Assembly (NCBI GenBank): GCA_918026815.1
Contig: CAKJVC010000155.1
Location: 310,001 to 374,000, forward strand
Length of the DNA: 64,000 bases
Origin: Chalara sp. BL73
Lineage: Eukaryota > Ascomycota > Leotiomycetes > Helotiales
Direction: 5' to 3'
Shown here: positions 59,448-64,000 of the stretch, one piece after another
Numbering within the stretch: the first letter of the stretch is position 1
Layout of the letters: every line of letters begins with the position of its first letter
Position numbers and translations under genes: made by a program
The notes under the pieces: model-generated
Databases searched by the model: none
What the model was told of the DNA's origin: nothing
What the model saw: only the letters and a program-made list of their open reading frames with translations

Positions 59448-60975
59448 GGTGTCAGTTTGCTGGGACTGTTCGCTACTATGTACTGAAGCGATTTCGTCTT
59501 CGTCCGGACTATATACAAGAAGAGGAACTGTAGATTCTGCGTGGGAATCCGTGATGGCGGAGAATGAATTGTTTAAGATGAGGGTTTTCTAGTTAACGAA
59601 ACTGCTGTGAAGTCTTTCTACGTCCCCAATGACAATGAGCGCAAAGACTTCAAGTCGCTCACTGGAAATATTATAAGATGCGGGATACCATTGACGACAA
59701 GATCAATGGTTTGGCTGTGAGAGGAGTAGTGAAGAGATGGGGGCCTCCTCGAACAGATGGATCCCCATCAGATTTTATCGCGAAGGTGGGGAGGCAGCTC
59801 AAGGTCGGCTTGATTGCAGATTCTGATTACCGCCACGAGCGCAGGATGGGAATGATTGGACAGTGCGAGCCTTGTGAGGTCAACTTACAGGGTGCGGGAC
59901 AAGGCGAGCAAAGCCTAGACGTGGGCATTTCGGGCGCCAAGACAACCTAGAAAAGGGAAAAAAGCAAAGAATTGAGAACGTGATTGAGAAATAGGCTTGG
60001 TGAAGATGGAGATGTGGAAGATGTTTCAAATGGTATTGGGCAGCATTACTCACGGAAGCGCAGCCAGTGTGGGACAGTGGCTCGAGAACAGTCAGCGTCC
60101 GCTGTTTGATGGAAAGCTCGACTAACAGAATGCTCTGCTGGGTCTGATGAGAAGTTAGAAGCAAACATTCTGGGAAATGATGTGTGGCCCGCTTTTAGTC
60201 TGATGCTTCTCTCGGATCTGTGCGTGTTCAAAAGCTAGTGCTCCAAGTGGATGCTGTAGGTGTGTCGGTTCCATATTGCAAGGAACTGGGTGAGATGTCA
60301 GCAGATGCGCTTCATCCATGCTGATTATGCTCGGTGTTGGAAGATGAAAGAAGTCTTTCTACTTGCACAGTTTTACTTGATCTCGTATCAGGCCAGGTAT
60401 GTCTTCTGCATATGCGTATGTTCTTGCTTTGTATAGAATGCCTTCTTCGGTTACTCAACCTTTAAGGATCAAAAGTCGACATCCCGCCTAACCATAGGGT
60501 TTGAGGATAATCAAGAAAGGTCCTTTGAGTGTTTGCATCGGCCTTGTTTTGAGCTCCAAATCATTCCAGCGGGAGCGCTTACGGTGGCCATGAGTAGACG
60601 ACTGCTTGTCGTCTTCGGTTTCAGTGAGATCCAGGTTGCTTGCATCCAAGTTGTTGGTTAACTTTGTTCGCCTCGTGCTATTTATTGTAAATTTGCGGGT
60701 CATCTTAACTGTTGAGAATCTTGAAGTCAGCTTGAATTTGGCTTCAGAGTTGCCGAACCAAGAGTTCAAATGAGCTCGGAATATGTAAACCAAAAAGAAA
60801 AGAAGGAATGATCATTCATGGCTGAAGCTTCAGCTTTGAGTCATAGATAAAACGTGGGAACAAGGACAGAGATAGAAGGAAGATCGAAGAGGTTTCATTT
60901 CAGGCTTCACTTTGAATAATGAGGCTCAGCTTCATGGAATTACAAAAGGCCTGGGAAGATAAGATATGATATGAT
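59448..60975. other. Intergenic region, no supported gene
   Basis: Divergent promoters for the flanking genes lie here. A minus-strand open frame at 60488-60793 and a plus frame at 59678-59950 have no domain and are not supported. Confidence 0.45.
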
Positions 60976-62429
60976 ATGATGGACGTGATGAATATCCAAA
61001 AGCCAGTCTCCAGAAAGGGAAGCGACAGTCCTTCCCTTTTCAAAACCTCGTCTGCCACAACCTCGTCCGCGGTCCAACACCTTATATACACCACAAATAT
61101 CAAATCCAAGATATCCACTAGCACGGCATCAGCGCAAGTGAGGATGACCGATGAAGATATGAACGATTTACCAGGTGCTGAGTCACAAGAGCCACCAAGG
61201 TGAGCAAGGTCCTACAGTCTCCATACCATAAACTGACGGGTCACAGCCTACGTCTCCCAGATCCATTTCCTCCTCCTCCTCCTCCTCCTCCACTACCGTA
61301 CACACATAAGCCAGCTCCTCCTTCCTCAGATGATGTGATCATGTCGATCGAATCTCCCACCCATTCTCCTCCACCAATGCCACCAAATCCAAGAAGAGAA
61401 GCACCTCAACCTGCATCGCCTTCCTCGACTCCCTTCATGCATGGAACTTACCAACACAAGAGCCACGGAGGGAAGCAGCCTATCGAAGATATATCACGTC
61501 CGATGAGCCCTCCATTCACGTTCCATCAGCTTCGCTGGCCTAAGGAAACAGCAAACATCAAAACTCGTCTTCGCTGCGCTATCCTTAACTACTTGCAACG
61601 CGTTGACCTTGAAAACAGCGAGATAATTATAGTAAGTGTAATTTCAAGCAACGTACCTCTGGAAGACCTGCTCAGGATCTCCGAGCAAGATCATCTTGTG
61701 GCAAGGACCGAATTGTTGTCCCTCTCCAAAGCGTATCTTAACTACTTGTGAAGCTAAGGCTGGAACATGAAATGTTCTGGACTAATTCCATTTTCGTCGG
61801 CGCAGGCTGATTTGGTATAGCAACGCGTCAGAGATCATCAGAGCCCACTGCCTCTTGGCAAAAGCGTTGATGTTCAGCATTATTTAAGGATTCATAATAT
61901 GTCGAGCAACAAACCACAATCCGGGGCCAGAGGGGGTTGCATGGAGATGCTTGATCTACTTGGCATAAAAATTGAAGGCCTTACCGGGCTCCAGTTCAAG
62001 ATCGACTTTAGGAAGAATGCAAATATGACGGGCAATGTGCTTTACGAGGTTGAAGCATCTGTATGCCCCACAACACATCTTGAGTCTGATACCCAAAAGT
62101 TTGAAATAATGCGAGACTCTGAGGATGATAGGCGGGAATGGGAAGTTTGTGCACCTCTTTATTACTGGGATGTCGATCACGAGAATACCGATAAGATGCC
62201 ATGGGATGATATACTGAAGCAGATGCGGAAGAACTGCAAGATTTGGTATAATAGCTTTGGGGAGCTTCGCAGCAGGGCAGAACGAGAGAGAGTGGAGCAC
62301 TCCCTCATAGAAAGAATGTCGTTAGTGGAGATAGATAGGTTTCGGGCGCAGCAGAGGGAGGAGAGGAGAAGAATGAGAGAGACCAGGAAGTTGCTAAAGA
62401 TGGCAGGGAAGAAGTTTAGCAGAGGATGA
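60976..62429 (+). CDS. Proline-rich protein of unknown function
   Basis: Three exons (60976-61199, 61247-61631, 61821-62429) give 405 aa. The N-terminal 75 residues are Ser/Thr-rich. Exon 2 begins with a run of prolines encoded by a CTC/TCC trinucleotide repeat near 61266-61295, then more Pro/Ser-rich sequence and a helical part (RLRCAILNYLQRVDLENSE). Exon 3 holds a folded-looking region (CMEMLDLLGIKIEG, LYEVEASVCPTTH, EWEVCAPLYYWDVDHEN) and ends in a long basic helix (EIDRFRAQQREERRRMRET). The last intron (61632-61820) has a consensus GTAAGT donor and a TATAG acceptor. It is 189 nt, a multiple of three, but contains a stop. If retained, the protein ends at 61751. The exon 3 piece could instead be a separate gene starting at the ATG at 61899. 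I do not recognise the family. Confidence 0.5.
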
Positions 62430-62823
62430 GTAGGTTAGGAATTGCTCGTAAGTATTGTAAGCCAGGCGATAAATAAAATGACCATGTATAATAAAATACC
62501 AGATTCCAAAACAATTTCAGAGGACTAGCAAGAACTTATAGGCTTACATGCTACCTACCAAGATGCCGACCAGAGAAATAGATGAAAGACCGAGATCATA
62601 CTTTCCGATACGTCCGCATCTTCACAAAACCTTGTCAAGAAAATGCATAAAATACCAAGCATGGTCGCTGCGGAAAATATCAGGCAAAGTGTAATACTGT
62701 TTTCCCATATCTACCTTACCCGCGCCCATCTCCCAAAGGCATGCAAGTAACCTAAACGCCAAACTCCCATATCGCGTGCCACCGCCCCATCTTCACTTTC
62801 TGCCTTCCTCACAGCCACTACCA
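62430..62823. other. Convergent intergenic region
   Basis: The two flanking genes converge here. No gene seen. AATAAAATG motifs near 62470-62500 could be 3' processing signals. Confidence 0.5.
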
Positions 62824-63589
62824 CTACGCTCTCAGAGCACGCAAACGTTCCCCTAGCTTATCCTCCTCGACCTCATTCGGCGTGCTAGCCACTGGCGCCA
62901 CCTTCACCGCCTTGGCGCCCTCCATTTCCTGAGATAGCTCAACGCCAGCCGCGTCCGCCGTTTGCGAGATGAGCCGGTCGACCTCTTCTTGAGGCGTATC
63001 GACCGCGGTTTGGGTTTTCGTGGACTCGGACATGATGTTGGATGTGACGTTTAGGTCGGAGATTTCCTTCTCGAAGGCCTCGGATAGTTCCTTTTGTCAT
63101 GCGTCAGCCCCTTCTCCTTTGCAATGGATATAACATAGGGAAATTTTGATTCCAGGGGGGAGGGAAGAGAAGAGGGTACGGGGGAACTCACCATCACCTT
63201 TGCGGGATCCATGATCCCGCTCGCATACTTCATGCTGCTCACCACGCTCCTCATCGTCTTCGCATGCTGCGCCTGCCTGATGAAATCGTCCACCTTGGCC
63301 TGCACCTCCTCGATCCTCGCCTGCTGGATGCTCAGGTTCACGGCGGACTTTTCTTTGCGCACGGCGTTCTGGGCGTGGATCTTTGCGATCTCCGAGTGCG
63401 CCCCGTGCTTTTGGATCGCTTTCAGGAGCTTCTCCTTCTCAGTTTTGGCGCCTTTCGAGGCCCGCGCGGATTCGCGGCCTAGCTGCTTTGCGCTGAACTG
63501 TAAGTTGTTAGATCTAAACTGGTGGGGCTGGGGGAGAGGCAGGGACGTACTCGCAGGTCGAAGGATGCTTTTTCTAGTCGGGCTGTCAT
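62824..63589 (-). CDS. DID2: ESCRT-III subunit Did2/Vps46/CHMP1
   Basis: Three exons (63551-63589, 63192-63497, 62824-63090) give 203 aa, the usual CHMP1 length. The N-terminal basic helical hairpin is clear: LEKASFDLR|FSAKQLGRES, KAIQKHGAHSEIAKIHAQNA, VRKEKSAVNLSIQQARIEEV and TMRSVVSSMKYASGIMDPAK. An acidic helical region follows (AFEKEISDLNV, TPQEEVDRLISQTADAAGVE). The last residues DKLGERLRALR match the MIM1 motif that binds the MIT domain of Vps4. The protein acts at the endosome in multivesicular-body formation by controlling Vps4-driven ESCRT-III disassembly. Exon junctions restore the family sequence exactly (KVM|ELSEAFEK). The next gene diverges. Confidence 0.95.
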
Positions 63590-63933
63590 TGCGATAGGAT
63601 TACTTTGGTCTGTGAGGCGTGAGGGTGGTCGTTGAGGAGGGGTTCGACGTTAGATGTCAATATGTATGGAGTAGCTGGGAAGAAAGTTGGAGTTGTAGTG
63701 CAGCCTTGTCAGTGACGTTGCACATGGCCAAGCCGCCAAGAATTGAGAGACAGGTACGGCAGAGTTTACGGACTCAGAGCGCAGATATGTACCCCTCGCG
63801 GCTTGTATATATCAAGTTTTATGAACAAACACAATGAATCATGGATTGATTCCGGACATAAGTGATTGCTGTTACTTTCTGAGTCTGCTTCCTTCATTCA
63901 TTCTTATTTTTGTATATTGTTGAAATCAGTAAT
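63590..63933. promoter_or_regulatory. Divergent promoter between DID2 and the gene at the right edge
   Basis: 344 bp lie between two divergent start codons. It must hold both promoters. I see no strong known element. Confidence 0.4.
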
Positions 63934-64000
63934 ATGCCACCCAAACCGAAACTCAACGTCCAGTCCTTTCCTCGTCCTCCCCTGCTTGAGCGAACTCCCC
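63934..64000 (+). CDS. Start of a probable DUF427 protein (truncated by the window edge)
   Basis: The ATG at 63934 (GTAATATGCC) opens a frame reading MPPKPKLNVQSFPRPPLLER and continues to the edge. Fungal DUF427-domain proteins commonly start this way (Pro-rich, then SFPRPPLLE). Only 22 residues are available, so the family assignment is tentative. The gene diverges from DID2. Confidence 0.5.
   Translation, partial: MPPKPKLNVQSFPRPPLLERTP

Noticed and set aside
60488..60793. Minus-strand 101-codon frame containing MTRKFTINSTRRTKL
   Set aside because: No domain or intron evidence; basic/polar composition is not sufficient.

Overview
The window is nuclear DNA of a filamentous ascomycete. The evidence is dense small spliceosomal introns (about 45-210 nt, often with CTAAC/CTGAC-like branch sites), a HET-domain gene, an ATR kinase typical of moulds, and single-copy fungal housekeeping genes. 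Gene content is compatible with a leotiomycete-like fungus, but that placement is inference. No operons, CRISPR arrays or bacterial features are present. Gene models were built by hand from frame continuity and splice sites, and every joined model quoted with an aa length has summed exon lengths divisible by three.

Layout. 0-5 kb: a small membrane protein, then a nine-exon AlkB-type 2-oxoglutarate/Fe(II) dioxygenase with two Cys4 clusters (minus). 5-9.4 kb: gene-poor, with a tRNA-like relic and a GATTTT microsatellite. 9.4-16.8 kb: a 4-coumarate-CoA-ligase-like enzyme, the ribosome-assembly chaperone SQT1/AAMP, and a CorA-like membrane protein. 19.1-20.9 kb: an amidase-signature enzyme (minus) whose 5' end does not resolve. 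21.4-22.1 kb: a 613-bp non-autonomous transposon with long terminal inverted repeats and an 8-bp target duplication. 22-27.4 kb: no convincing gene. 27.4-30.4 kb: an EST1/SMG7-like protein. 30.4-35.4 kb: no convincing gene. 35.4-36.1 kb: a DJ-1/PfpI protein. 36.9-45.5 kb: COX16 and a large ATR/Mec1-type checkpoint kinase, divergent from a 230-bp shared promoter. 46.3-50.5 kb: a peroxiredoxin-like protein, a decayed gene and small membrane proteins. 51.3-57.6 kb: a coiled-coil protein, a broken coiled-coil locus and a HET protein with two ZZ zinc fingers. 58.2-64 kb: an SLC35F-type transporter, a proline-rich protein of unknown function, the ESCRT-III subunit DID2/CHMP1, and the start of a probable DUF427 gene at the right edge.

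The genes form no single pathway. Housekeeping functions (SQT1, COX16, ATR, DID2) are interspersed with accessory ones (HET, amidase, acyl-CoA ligase). The most notable observations are the AlkB plus Cys-cluster architecture, the MITE with subterminal repeats, three GC-AG introns, the HET-ZZ-ZZ protein, and two loci that look like genes in decay.
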